A stretch of 64,000 bases of DNA from Gentiana macrophylla (Eukaryota; Streptophyta; Magnoliopsida; Gentianales; Gentianaceae), in contig CM047805.1 in the NCBI GenBank assembly GCA_026214975.1, positions 107,999,845-108,063,844 on the forward strand, read 5' to 3'. Below the pieces are notes generated by a model. It saw nothing but the letters and a program-made list of their open reading frames with translations, had not been told where the DNA came from and ran no database searches. A program made the translations under genes and the position numbers. Below, one piece after another: positions 43,001 through 53,929 of this stretch (positions are counted from its first letter, which is position 1; each line of letters begins with the position of its first letter).

Positions 43001-43436
43001 AACTGAACCAGGGAGTTTGAGTCGTACAATATAAGTTACTTCATTGCTATAAGATCCCTTTTCTATCTTTTAAGTCGGATGGTGTTGTAATTCTAGTAAC
43101 TTTTATAGTTTTACCCGAGTCTTTTTAGCTTCCGTTTTGCTTAACTCGATACGATGACGTAGAGATTTACGTATAATATTGAATTTATTTAGTATTTTCT
43201 CTTCCGGATATGGACTCGGTATACGGGAGCGGGGCTTAAAACTTCATCCTTCATCATATTTCCTTCTTATGATATATGTGATAATGTGAAACATATTCTC
43301 TTTTTCCATTTCCACCAAAGGATATTTGCAAAGAAAATAGCCTACGTTTCAAATATATTGAAGAAGTTAAAGAAGTAAGGCGAGTGGAAGGTATTTGCAT
43401 CTTTGAGGAGTATCACCAATCTAACTAACCTGATTA
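43001..43436. other. Unassigned sequence after the LINE remnant
   Basis: No sustained frame. Near 43290 a plus-strand stretch resembling CDNVKHILFFHFHQRIFAKK could be a decayed LINE C-terminal zinc-finger region, but this is weak. Confidence 0.3.
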
Positions 43437-43662
43437 ATTATATCACAGGGGAACTTTTTTTTATAGTTAGACACAGTTTAAGCTTTTACTTCAATTTTAT
43501 TTTAAAGTATATACCATAGGGAGAGTTTTTTTTAATAGTTACGCACAATTTAAACTTTTACTTCAATTTAATTTTATAGTGTATATCACAGGTAACATTT
43601 TTTTAATAGTTAGGAACAGTTTAAACTTTTACTTCAATAATTGTAAAGTATATACAATCATT
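43437..43662. repeat. Three tandem copies of an AT-rich unit of about 70 bp
   Basis: The words ATAGTTA, CA(G/A)TTTAA(G/A)CTTTTACTTC and GTATATA recur in order three times, with ATAGTT at about 43462, 43535 and 43605. Confidence 0.75.
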
Positions 43663-43809
43663 AGACAATTATTGGGTATGTCATCAAAGTCAATGAGAAA
43701 CAGACTTTCAGATTAGCACTCATATGGGGAAAGTTATTGTGTGTTGAGGAATTCGAAGTGAAGTGATGGTGAAACGATCGAACACACGCTTTTATATACG
43801 AATGAAGGT

Positions 43810-43866
43810 GTGCGGTGTGTGGTGTGTCACACGGTGTCTCCGCACCGTGTGGAGACACCACACAAA
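43810..43866. repeat. Strong inverted repeat
   Basis: GGTGTCTCC and GGAGACACC pair around a 9-base loop, and the outer GTGTGGTGTGTC-like sequence extends the symmetry. It could fold as a hairpin in DNA or RNA. Confidence 0.5.
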
Positions 43867-43921
43867 AATCACCCCTCACATGGCTGCATCTCCTTAAATA
43901 TTTGTGGTTTATTATTATTAT

Positions 43922-44414
43922 TGTTATGACGGACCGATCAAGAAGATATGGTGATTGATATAAAGATAAACAATTAACAAGTAAAAAAACACAGAAACAA
44001 GAAGAACACAGATTTAACGTGGTTTCCGCCAATATGCCGACTACTCCATGGACAAACGAGGATTATTTTATTATCACGAGAAAGTTTCAATTTACAATTA
44101 ATACAAGTGATATATATAGCATTGGGAATCCAACCCTAACCGACTTAACAGCCAAACCAGATAATGACTGAAATACCCCAGAAGTAACTTTATCCAAAAC
44201 GGAAAACCATGCAGATGTGTTCCCCAAGTATCACTGAGAACCAACTCTGCAAACCAAGCTCAGTAGATGATCAGTCTGCTGACCCCATTCAGCAGAACAC
44301 CAGACTCAGGAGACACCTTCATGCCCTGTTGACCAACATAGTTTTCTCACAAATTCAACAGATTATCCCACTCAGCTGACCAAACTCAGTAGCATAGTTT
44401 AAGTCACAATTACA
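43922..44414 (-). repeat. 3' LTR of copia B3 (493 bp)
   Basis: TGTTATGACGGACCGATC to CACAATTACA, followed by the purine tract (plus-strand AATCTCCACATTGAC). Same length as 14676-15168. No primer site on the left, so it is a 3' LTR. Confidence 0.85.
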
Positions 44415-45375
44415 AATCTCCACATTGACTTCAACTTCACGCAAACTGACCAGACGCACAACGAAGTGCCACATTTCCTCTTTGTCTTCAGATTTGAATA
44501 CCTCAGCAGAACCCTAACTTCAGTTGAGTATTCTCAAATTTAGATTAACATCATTGGATATTCAGCAAGTCTAGACACAATTGAAACTTGCCCCTTGGAA
44601 CTTGTTTAGTGAACATATCAGCAAGATTAACATCAGTGCTGATCTTCTCCACTTTGACCCTCCTCTCATTCCTCAGAAAATGGTACATAACATCAATGTG
44701 CTTGGTTCTCTCATGATGAACCCGATCTTTAGCCAAACATATTGCGAAGAAGGCGTCACAATACACTCGGCTTGATCTTGATCTGATTCGGATCATTGAC
44801 TATCCTTTTAACCAAAATTGTTTACTTTGCTGCTTCTGTCAGTGCCATGTATTCTGCTTCAATAGTAGGTAATGTCACTGTACCCTGTAAAGTTGTCTTC
44901 CAACTTACCATAGAACAAACCAAAGTAAACACATACCCAGTCCTAGATCACATGCTATCCACATCAGCAGCATAATCATAATCATAGTACCCTGTGACAA
45001 AACAGTGAGTACCACCTCCATAAATGAGTCCAATAACAAATATACCCCTAAGGTATCTAAATATCCTTTTCACTATCTTCCAGTGTTCCTTTCCAGGTTG
45101 ATCCATAAACCCGGTGGCAACAGTGACAGCCTAAGCCAAATCAAGCGTAGTACAAACCATGGAATACATTAAACTACCCACTACACTAGCATATGTAACA
45201 CTTGACATGAATTTTTCTCTTTAGCTGATTGTGGAGCAAAAACAACAGAGAAATGTGGATTTGGTGCCATAGGAGTATATATAGTTTTGGCTGCTGACAT
45301 GCCAAACTTGGATAATACATTTTCAATATACTCCTGCTAAGAAAAGAACAACTTCCCCTTCTTCCTATCTTTATA
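44415..45375 (-). pseudogene. copia B3 RT C-terminus and RNase H
   Basis: The minus-strand frame 44796-44551 reads YCDAFFAICLAKDRVHHERT, KHIDVMYHFLRNERRVKVEK and MFTKQVPRGKFQLCLDLLNI, the RNase H end. The part to 45375 is a stop-riddled RT C-terminus parallel to 15607-16133. Confidence 0.8.
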
Positions 45376-45380
45376 GATCT

Positions 45381-45466
45381 TGATCATGCCGTGGTGTAAG
45401 GCATGGACTACTAGCAATAGAACTAGGTCTATCGTATCAGAGTACTGGCGAGTCAAGGTCAAACCC
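45381..45466 (-). repeat. Fragment of the gypsy LTR seen in B1 and B2
   Basis: TGATCATGCCGTGGTGTAAGG, preceded by GATCT, matching 16134 and 9433. It is truncated by an ATATAT run at 45467. Confidence 0.8.
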
Positions 45467-46984
45467 CATATATATATATATATAAGATTTGAAAATACAC
45501 TTTGAAAATAAGTGATCTCCTTGTTACCAGAAATCAGATCTGAATAGGTTCTGATACTAGGAACACTGCGATACCAATTGTTGCTCCCAGAGAAGGGTGA
45601 GAATATAGCCAGAGGGGGGGTGAATGACTATATTGGGAGTTTAAAATTTTAAACTCTTGAGTTCAAAAACCTTTCTGATTAAAAGCTTTTGGGCTATGGA
45701 ATAAAACCCTTCTAAAAGTATTTTCAAAGTGTTTAAACAATCACGGAGAAAGCAAACAACATATATAAAGTGCAGAATGTAAATACTGAAAATAAGTGTG
45801 CCGAAAATAAATGAACACACAGTTTATAGTGGTTCAGGGTGGTGTAATCCCTTAGTCCACTCTTCTCTTGTGATGATTGAAGTAATTCACTATCGTTTTG
45901 ACACCAATACAATAGTTTTGATTGTCCTTGGCTACACAAGCTTCACAATTTTAGACTATCACTCCTTTGCTTCACAAGATTCAGTGACTCAGTCTCTACA
46001 CTGCTCCTTGGGAACAAATCCTTCTGTAGCTATCACAAAACAGGTTGCAATTCCTTCTCAGTCTAACTGATTCAATTGCTAGAGATAGATGTGAATGAGA
46101 TTCACAAAAAGCTTAATCAGTCTTAGTGCTTGATGTAGATTCGTAGTTCTGAATTCTGAGTTTATCTTTTCTGGATTTTTCAATGTAGTTCAAATATGAA
46201 GGCTTGTAAAATTGACATAGTATCATCACTTAGAATTCTTGATTATTCAATCGTTGTTATCCTTGTCAGTCTTCTATTTATAGCCTTGATTTCCTTGATT
46301 TTGAATTTCCATCTGTTGTCTATTTAATATGGAGAATAATCCTTGATGTATATCTTGAATCTTACTTCATTATATCTCCCTAATTTCAGTGATCCGGATT
46401 TTCTTCAAACGTTCATCATAGTATCCGGCTTTGATTGATTCTCGCATTAATCGCTTGATTCTTCAATTTGATCATGTTGCGATTTCACAATCAAACCGAC
46501 TTGATCACGTCAAATTTAACTTCACCGATGAGCATGACTTGGTCATCATCCCTTTAGTCACCGGAAGTCCATTTACTTGACTGTTTTTTGTTTTCACTTA
46601 TGTTTGCTTTCTTTGATGATTCTTAATACCAATGCATCTTTCACTTCATCGGTCCTTGTTTTTGGGTGAGATTAGTGTACACCATATTTAGAAAACTAGA
46701 TTTCATTATCGATATTCAAATCTTAGACTTACCTAAGGTCATCACAGACTTCCTTGGTTGTAAGTCACCCACAGTCTTCACTGATGGTTCTTGGGCCTTC
46801 TTCTCACCGGTCTTCAATCTTCATTCCACTGAGCTACCTGCCAGTCTAATACAGTGCTTGTTTGACTGAACTTATACAGAATGTCAGACTCTAAGTGACA
46901 TATACAATATAATTCTAACTTAGTTTTAGGCTTGCTATAGCAGCTAGTATGACCATCATCAAAACTTATAAAATGTTCCTAACA
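45467..46984 (-). mobile_element. SIRE-type copia remnant: primer site and 5' LTR
   Basis: The LTR is 45579-46984 (1406 bp). The minus strand starts TGTTAGGAACATTTTATAAG, with a TTTTGATGATG start shared with the other SIRE LTRs, and ends GGGAGCAACA. ATTGGTATCGCAGTG follows on the minus strand at 45565-45578 (primer site, initiator-Met type with changes). Only about 100 bases of internal sequence remain before the AT run at 45467. A G-run at 45617-45624 is comparable to the C-tract of copia A. Confidence 0.75.
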
Positions 46985-47961
46985 CCGCCAAACTAGGATA
47001 TCGCCTTTGAACATCGACGAGGGCTCTCCAATTGATGTTCCTATTCTGGGTGACCCCGTAAAAACCAAGGAGCGCCAAAAGGGAATTGACAAACGGATCC
47101 TCGTAATATTGGATCTCATGGGCGGCCATAGTCGACTTGTTCTTTTTTCTCGAGCCGAACCACTAGAATGGCCAACCGACTCGAGACTCAACCTTTAAAC
47201 ACCGATGGACCCACTGATGGACTTTGTCAGGGAGGTTGAAAAATAAACAAGGGGTCCTTGTCCTCAGAGAAATCTGTCTCGCAACCTCAGTCTTGCAAAA
47301 GCTGTAGAATCTTTGGAGAACCCCAACGGATGGTTCCTCTCTCATTGACCGGCCCAAGGCGATAAAAGCCATAATGACCCTTAACGTTCCTTAGGTGAAT
47401 TCGTTGGGCAAGGCCTCAATCCGGTGCATTATCTTCAACAAGAAAGGATCGAATGAAGGGCACAAACCTGCATAGAAGTTCGCAAAATGGAGAACCAGGA
47501 CATCGTTTGTTTGGAGAGTACCACAACGGTCTTTAGGCTCGCCTTTGAAACAAGTGAACCTATATACATCAGTTATGCTATATGGTGCAATGGTAGAAGC
47601 AAGGTGGTCGTTATTTTGGATCGCCACCAGTTGCTCTCAACCTGGTTATCAAGGTCATCCTGTAAGGAAAAATCCATGGTAGCTCCGTAACTATCGGCTT
47701 GGGCGTTTTCTTCTTCTCACCAAATTTTATTGTCATCATCACCGCTTGACAGAACGCGACGCCGAATCCTTTTCAATGACGAGGCGTAGTCGGTAAACGC
47801 CTAAGCATCTCATCTCCATCCATAAAGCCGACTTCAACAGTGCTGCCTCCCACTTTAGTGTCAACATTATCCCTACCAAAGCCTCTTGTGCTTGCCACTT
47901 CATATTCCACGGCATAATCATATGCCTCACGTTCACTATCAGTCATGTCACTGTCAGACAT
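46985..47961 (-). pseudogene. Plant gypsy-type transposon protein remnant (Transposase_28-like)
   Basis: The minus strand starts MSDSDMTDSEREAYDYAVEY at 47961. After frameshifts it continues with VLVLHFANFYAGLCPSFDPF, LPNEF, LRVIMAFIALGRSMREEPSV, GVLQRFYSFCK and LFFNLPDKVHQWVHRCLKVE (47627-47163). This layout (an F/L-P-x-P-F segment followed by a helical region and RFY) resembles the N-terminal domain annotated as 'putative gypsy type transposon' in plants. The C-terminal part ends at the SIRE LTR border (46984). I am fairly, not fully, sure of the family. Confidence 0.5.
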
Positions 47962-50650
47962 CCTGAAAAAGTCAAAAAAACAAGGTGGAGTTATCAATCA
48001 CCCTGACAATGGATGTGGGGCCAAGACGAGCATGTCTTCCTACCTCGACACCTCGCCCTCTGAACTTTCAATTCAATGGGAGAAACAAGACGTCTAGTCT
48101 TAAGACAAATCGACAAGGATATCTTTACAAACAAAATAAGGAAGAACGAACATAGAAACTGCAAAGGACAAGCATTCTACCCAGAAATTCAGAGGGAAAC
48201 AACATGCAACTGGTAAATGTAGGCACAAACTCAGAAAGTGAACATGAAAAATCTCAAGAAGGTTCATAGCTCTCATCCTTTGCAACCCAAAAAACAACAA
48301 GATTCACAAGGAAATACACACAAGAGAAAAGATTGTATTGCAATATCAAAAAGCTTCAGAAAATTCGAGCTTATGCTTCCAAATACTTTTGAAAAGTGAA
48401 AAACCGAAAAGAGTCACAGATACGAAAGAAATTGAAGAAAAACAAAAACATTACCTGAATAAATTTAGGGAAAAGGGTTATCATAAACATGAGAAGGTGA
48501 TCGGAAACCTCGGGTGACGTACCAGAACCTTCAAGATCTAGTCGGAGACCTCAAACGCCCGTCGGAGATTTATGGCTAAAGAAAACTCAAAAAGAGAAAA
48601 GTGCAACAGATTTGGAGTTTTCCCTTCTATATATGAAGCATTTTGGGTGGTTTTGGCAGTTATGATTGGAGGGCACGTCTTTTCGAATATCAAAATTCCA
48701 AACTGCTATTATTATGGGACGGTTACCGAAGTGACCTAGCCAATCGGAGGCCACGGCCTCTCACCTCAACCATCATGTCAGTAGGAAACCGAAATGGTCT
48801 ATCCAATTAGAGGCCACGACCCTTTACGTCAGCCGTCACGTCTTGCATATTACAAGAACGGTTCCTCAAATCCCGCACCTAGCCATCATTAGCTGTTATG
48901 GCCTAATCGACCCCACAAAGAGAGCTTTTGATCCCTAGCCAACAGTCACCCCAGTTACTGATCTAATCCTCCACGAAAAGTAAGAAATTCCGCATATTTG
49001 GACAAATTCAGGGTGAAAAATGGAGCTGCTCCCTCAGCAAAACTAGGATAAAGTTGAGCCAAAATATCTTGATTCAAGATAAATTCATGAGGAAGTGGTA
49101 TCTCCTTAGGATCAACTCCAGCACTTAGAAATTGGTTAATTGGTAAAGATACATGTATTTTGGATCCAATTCGAGATTTTCCTTGGGGTTATTGGTAAGG
49201 AATTAGAATGGAATAATATCAATTCATACAGAAGAAAAAGTTCTATGTGCCAATCATAAGACCATCCGCTTAATAGCGCTGCGCCATAAGACTGTCCGCT
49301 TAATAGCGCGGGATTCCGGGTCGTCCGCTTCATAGCACGATCTAACGGTGAGTCCATCAATGACATAAAATCCATATAAGACAGACATCAAGGCAACACT
49401 AACAGGGGATCCGCCATATAGCAAGCCATCATGGTATTCTTAGGTAATCAATCCGTGAGCACACTTTACTCCCTGCCTTACATTTCGAGAAAATGCCTAA
49501 GGGGAGAAGTTAGGTGTCATTGATATGCCTAAACCATAAATAGGTATGTGGATCACTATACGGGTCCGTCTGGCCGCCTAAACAGTGGACAAGGCCTTTG
49601 GCCAATATAGTCCATGCACATATCAGCCGATTCGGGACCGTGTGCCATCGGCCCTGCATAAGCCTTTCGACCGCCTTCCACAACACGAAGAAAGGCTAGG
49701 GGCCGGCCCACAAATCTCTCAGGTTGATGGGTCCGCTCACGGATCAAGCTCACAGCATCAAGGTGAGCAAGCTACCATGAGGATAGCAAGACAAAGATAC
49801 AAGAAACGGCTAAGTTATTGGGTCTGCACCATATCGGCCCCGCCAGATAGCCGTTAGCTTAATTAGAATCTCATTGTACTTAATTACAACATGTTGTCAT
49901 TAGCTACTCTAATCAGTAGCTCATATATATATAGAGGATGAATGTCATCATAAAGGATACATATTATTATACAAAGCAGACATCACTCTGTCAATTTGTC
50001 GACAACATAGTATCTCCTCTTCTATTGCTTTCGCACCACCACATTTCCTTTATCACCGCCGTGCACCACCGGCTTCCACAAAAATAAACAGCCAGATATC
50101 CACCACAAACCACCACTACTTACACCATGATAATTTCAACATTATCACTCCCCTTATACCTTAAGACGTGGTCGAAGCGCAACCATGCCTCCTTAAAATC
50201 TATACATGGCAAACCTAGTGTGGAAAAATTCAAAACATAGAAAAGAGTACAACATCCCTGCGGTTCAAAAAAAAATGAAACAGCAAAGGAAAATAACATT
50301 CGTATTCCAATGCTTAAAAACAAAATTGATGACCGTGTGAGGAGAAGCACCAATGTGTATTCCAAAGATCTTCAGAGTTTGTATTCCTTGTGGTTTGTTC
50401 ATGCATCTTCATAATAAAACAGCTTTCAAAGTCTTCGTTATGAACAAAAAGAGGCTTTATTTAAAAAGTGTTGTATACGTCCCGCATAAAATTCCCAGTC
50501 TTTGTTCCAATGCATACTCAGTTCCTTGAAGAGAGAAAAAAAAATTAAGTATAGGAATGTTTCTCAAAAAGATACCGAGACAAAATGCCAAGCCATCCAA
50601 AAAATAAAAGAGCGGGATAGGTAGATACGACCTGATTTTCACTCTTCAAA
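47962..50650. other. Probable leader/LTR and unassigned repeats
   Basis: No supported gene in 2.7 kb. A minus-strand TATATAGAAGG near 48625-48635 could promote the transposon frame at 47961, with a leader of about 640 bases. TCCGCTTAATAGCGC-like words repeat three times at 49263-49340. A plus-strand CATATATATATAGAGG near 49922 with downstream C-rich sequence looks LTR-like, but no borders were found. Confidence 0.35.
49263..49340. repeat. Triplicated TCCGCTT(A/C)ATAGC word
   Basis: CCGCTTAATAGCGC, CCGCTTAATAGCGC and CCGCTTCATAGCAC at spacings of about 34 and 32 bases. Confidence 0.7.
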
Positions 50651-50661
50651 ATTATGAAGAG

Positions 50662-50838
50662 TGTATTAGTGAATATTAGTATAATAAAATCAAATTATCA
50701 TTTATTCCTTGATCCTATTTTTATTGTAAAGATAAGTAGAATATTCTAGATATTCTTTGTAATTGTGTATATATACTTGTAACCTCTATTCCAATCAATA
50801 CAACACAACATATTTTCTCAATATGGTAGTAGAGCAAC
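50662..50838 (+). mobile_element. Short copia LTR with primer site, truncated
   Basis: TGTATTAGTGAATATTAG ... TATTTTCTCA (about 159 bp) with a TATATATAC box near 50767, followed by ATGGTAGTAGAGCAACTC, a mutated TGGTATCAGAGC primer site. The layout resembles short LTRs of Tork/Ale-type copia elements. The 5' border is uncertain and no internal coding region follows. Confidence 0.5.
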
Positions 50839-51061
50839 TCAATATCTCCTATTGATTTAGCATTACTTCCCAATTCGCACACAAGGCCATTCCTGGGGGC
50901 AGGCGACTACCCAAGGCCCATGCTATAAGGGGCCCAAATTTACATCTTTAACAACTGTAAGATAATATAGTAGATAAGCAATGGTTATATACTTCTATTG
51001 ATGCTAGTTCGATTCTTGATCTTGACATATTTTGGTTTTATTTATTTATTGTAATGATATA

Positions 51062-51339
51062 CTCTCTCCGTCCCATTTTATTTGTCTCGTTTAACTTTTT
51101 TCACAGATTAAGAAAATTGTAGTTAATACTTTGAATCTAATTAAATGATACAATATTTTACATTTATGACCTTTAAATACTTGTTGGAGCACTTAATGTT
51201 ACACCATTTTTATTGTAAATATTGTAAAAAAAAAAAGGAAGAACATTTGAATAAATTTGACAATTAATGCACAAAGTAGACACTTATTTTGGGACAAACC
51301 AAAAATGAAACTTGGAAAAATAATTTGGAACGGAGGGAG
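51062..51339. mobile_element. Stowaway-like MITE
   Basis: Ends CTCTCTCCGTCCC and, in reverse complement, CTCCCTCCGTTCC, flanked by TA at 51060-51061 and 51340-51341. 278 bp, AT-rich, no frame. A different subfamily from 30298-30572, with which it shares only the end consensus. Confidence 0.85.
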
Positions 51340-51341
51340 TA

Positions 51342-52960
51342 TGAATTTTTTGTTAAACTATTTGAAAGTAATGACCCAAATGAAAAATCCGCAATAGCTG
51401 GCCGCTCAGGGCCCATTAATTGAAGGATATGCTAGACAATATTAAACTTGATACTACTATGTATGATTTTGCATCTAGACATACACATAGATTCTTTTTA
51501 ATGATTAATTAGTTTTCTTGTTACTGTAGTTATATATGTTGTCGATCGGTGTTCTGCAATATTTTGATGTTGATGGTTACGATTCCGCAATTTCGTAGTT
51601 GTTTGTGATGTTTTCATTTCAGCTATAGTTATCTTCCCTCTACTGATTTAATATTTTATTGTTTTTGACATTTATAATATGTTGTTAGATACTAGCATTA
51701 CCAATTTCTTAAACGTGACTTGACTATGTTACTTATGTATATAAATTAATATTTTTTCTAAATGAAAAGTGGGTCATTCTTCAAATTTTGCCTCGGGCCA
51801 TTACGTCTTCAGTAATTTTACCATGGACGGGGCTCACCAAGTCAGCCATCTAGTAGGTGAGGCCCAACCAATGACCATTTGACAAGTGTACAAACAAACC
51901 AGGCCATTAAAATTCTTTCAAATCTTTTTTTTTATGTTTTAATTTCTTTTTAACTGCTAGACAATTAATGGGTTTGTTCATATTATGTACTGAATGAAAC
52001 TTACAAGCAATTTCAATTTTCTCACCCTGCAATCATGGGGAGGAAATCGTGGGGGTGGGGGTGGGGGTGGGGGGAGGGGAATGTTTCTCCAATTCTATAT
52101 AATAATTAAAAAAAACCTTATCCATGATCGGATATTTTTCACATTACAAATCATCGACAATTTTGCACAGGAAGATTCCACCGTCTTGGTCTCTCCAATC
52201 CAGCTCTGTTGCAATGACGAATTCTTGCCGAATGAAATATGCTGCACACGAGACTTATGTTATTGCTCAACTTTCTATTGCAAATTGTGATGTTTTGTTG
52301 TGTTATTTCAGGACTAAAAGAGTGCAAGAGTAGAATTGCTTATGGTATCAGTATGTGTTTCACTGTTTTTGTTTTTTTGGGTGCTATATTTTTCAGATTC
52401 ATGTCTCTTTGAAGATAGGTGATCATGGATAAGGTACATGCCATTTGACATCAAATTCCATGTCGTAGAAGGATAAAATTATATACCATTTGATGGACTC
52501 CTACTACAAGATTACTTATCTTCTTGTAGCCAAAACAACGAGGGATAAAAACATATTGAGTTTCAGACTACAAGAAGAAAATTGTGAACCAATAGCAAAT
52601 GAGCACGAACGGCATATAACCAAAAGCCAAACTAGACAAACCTCGCGAAAAGCATGTTGTTGCCATAAGACAAACCAATCCAACAACAAAGCACAGAAAA
52701 TCAACGCAGTTGATTAGGACCTCAAAAGACCACAAAAACCCGGCAAAAAGGAAATCCCAGTAAACTCCAGCACACAAATGAAAATAAGTAAACATGTTAT
52801 TTTTCTATATCAAAATTATTTGTTTTCATGAAAATTGATAGAATTTGTCTTACCATTAGGGCCTTCAACAATTTGACTGGTGTTTTTAAACCTCATTGCC
52901 AACCTGAAAATCAAATAGGATAGTTATGATACAAATATAATATGTAAATTTGAAATATTG
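51342..52960. other. Unassigned AT-rich sequence
   Basis: No convincing gene. A GGGGGTGG low-complexity tract at 52050-52080 creates a Gly-rich open frame that I do not believe. GGGCCC-type words at 50935 and 51408 flank the MITE. A minus-strand piece at 52855-52905 with GT-AG borders (LAMRFKNTSQIVEGPNG) may be a further exon of the FAR1-like fragment. Confidence 0.4.
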
Positions 52961-52962
52961 TT

Positions 52963-53128
52963 TTTTTTTTTTTTTTTTTTTTTTTTTTGGAGAAACGATC
53001 TTATTTTATTTCATCAAGAAAGTTGGGAAATCCCAAACAAATACAAAGAAAAGGAAAACATTGTAACCGTCTAGCTATACATCATCATTCCAAGCAAGTC
53101 TCAGATTTCGAACTTTCCTAATTATTGT
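52963..53128 (-). mobile_element. 5'-truncated LINE tail with poly-A
   Basis: A plus-strand T-run of about 27 bases at 52962-52988 is the poly-A tail on the minus strand. It is preceded by TTGATGAAATAAAATAAG and GTATTTGTTTGGGATTT, typical of plant L1 3' ends. The flanks AAATATTGTTTTT and AATTATTGTTTTTG suggest a 10-12 bp imperfect target duplication. Confidence 0.5.
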
Positions 53129-53462
53129 TTTTGATAACACTTTGCAAAGCTGATATATATTATATTACTTCATTCACTTGACTTAGCGATTGTGTAAATG
53201 ACAGATTTCCGTCTAATGAAAACAAGAGAAAAAGATCAGAATTAGAAGTAAAAATTTATGAAAAACTACGTACTCATTCCATTCACATGTCAAAGTGCAC
53301 CTGATTATCTACCACATCAAGTGGTACATGGTAATGCATCTCAACATCGTTATCCATATGTATGTTTCTCTCTTGAGATAACGCCTTAAAAAGAGAAGCT
53401 CAAAAGATGTTAAATAAATTAAGAAACATGTAATCAGTAGCTATGAATATTGTAATTTTTTT

Positions 53463-53860
53463 TTATATTTTTGCGTACCTTTTTTGTGGAAGGTTGCCTT
53501 GGCCTTTTTTCTCAAGAAAGCTTTTGAACCTGATATTTCTCTGTCCCTTTCGCCTTTTATTAACAGGATCATGCGTTTTAGAACCCAAGATATTCTTTTC
53601 ATTAATTCCATGTTCTATCACGTCATCGTCTTTATGGTCAAACAACCTATTTTGACACTGAATAATTTCATTTCTAGCTTCGTTCAAATGCTTTTTACTT
53701 ATTTGTATTGTGATGTCATTCTCAGCAGTCAAACTCATAACAGAGCAAGATTCTCGTAGAAAGTCATTTAGACGAGTTGTCATCGAAGATTTGAGTGTGT
53801 TGCTGTCTTCAGAGACTCCTTTATCAAACGGAATCCCTTGTTTTGCTCCTTTTGTCCATC
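53463..53860 (-). pseudogene. FAR1-related C-terminal fragment
   Basis: The minus-strand frame, open to 53463, reads GAKQGIPFDKG, MTTRLNDFLRESCSVMSLTA, ISKKHLNEARNEIIQ, NILGSKTHDPVNKRRKGQ and NIRFKSFLEKKGQGNLPQKR. FAR1/FHY3-type (Mutator-derived) proteins end with a helical region and a basic D-P-x-x-x-K-x-K-G tail, which this resembles. The DNA-binding, transposase-like and SWIM domains are absent. Upstream sequence is replaced by a copia gag fragment on the other strand. Confidence 0.5.
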
Positions 53861-53929
53861 AAGATCATGACTGTGATAGCCACATGAGCAGATCAAGGGA
53901 AGGAGATAGAGAAACCTTAGAAAGATTGG

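Larger units (their letters stand above)
43922..45466 (-). mobile_element. Ty1/copia element B3, 3' part only
   Basis: 3' LTR 43922-44414, purine tract, RNase H and RT C-terminus to 45375, then the start of a gypsy LTR (45381-45466) at the same site as in B1 and B2, ending at an AT microsatellite. The left flank is ATTAT within a short ATT run. The 5' two-thirds of the element is missing. Confidence 0.8.

Noticed and set aside
47487..47690. Plus-strand frames at 47007-47690 as genes
   Set aside because: They are antisense shadows of the minus-strand transposon protein remnant.
51994..52290. Glycine-rich secreted protein
   Set aside because: The glycines come from a simple GGGGGTGG tract; no signal peptide and no supporting splice sites.
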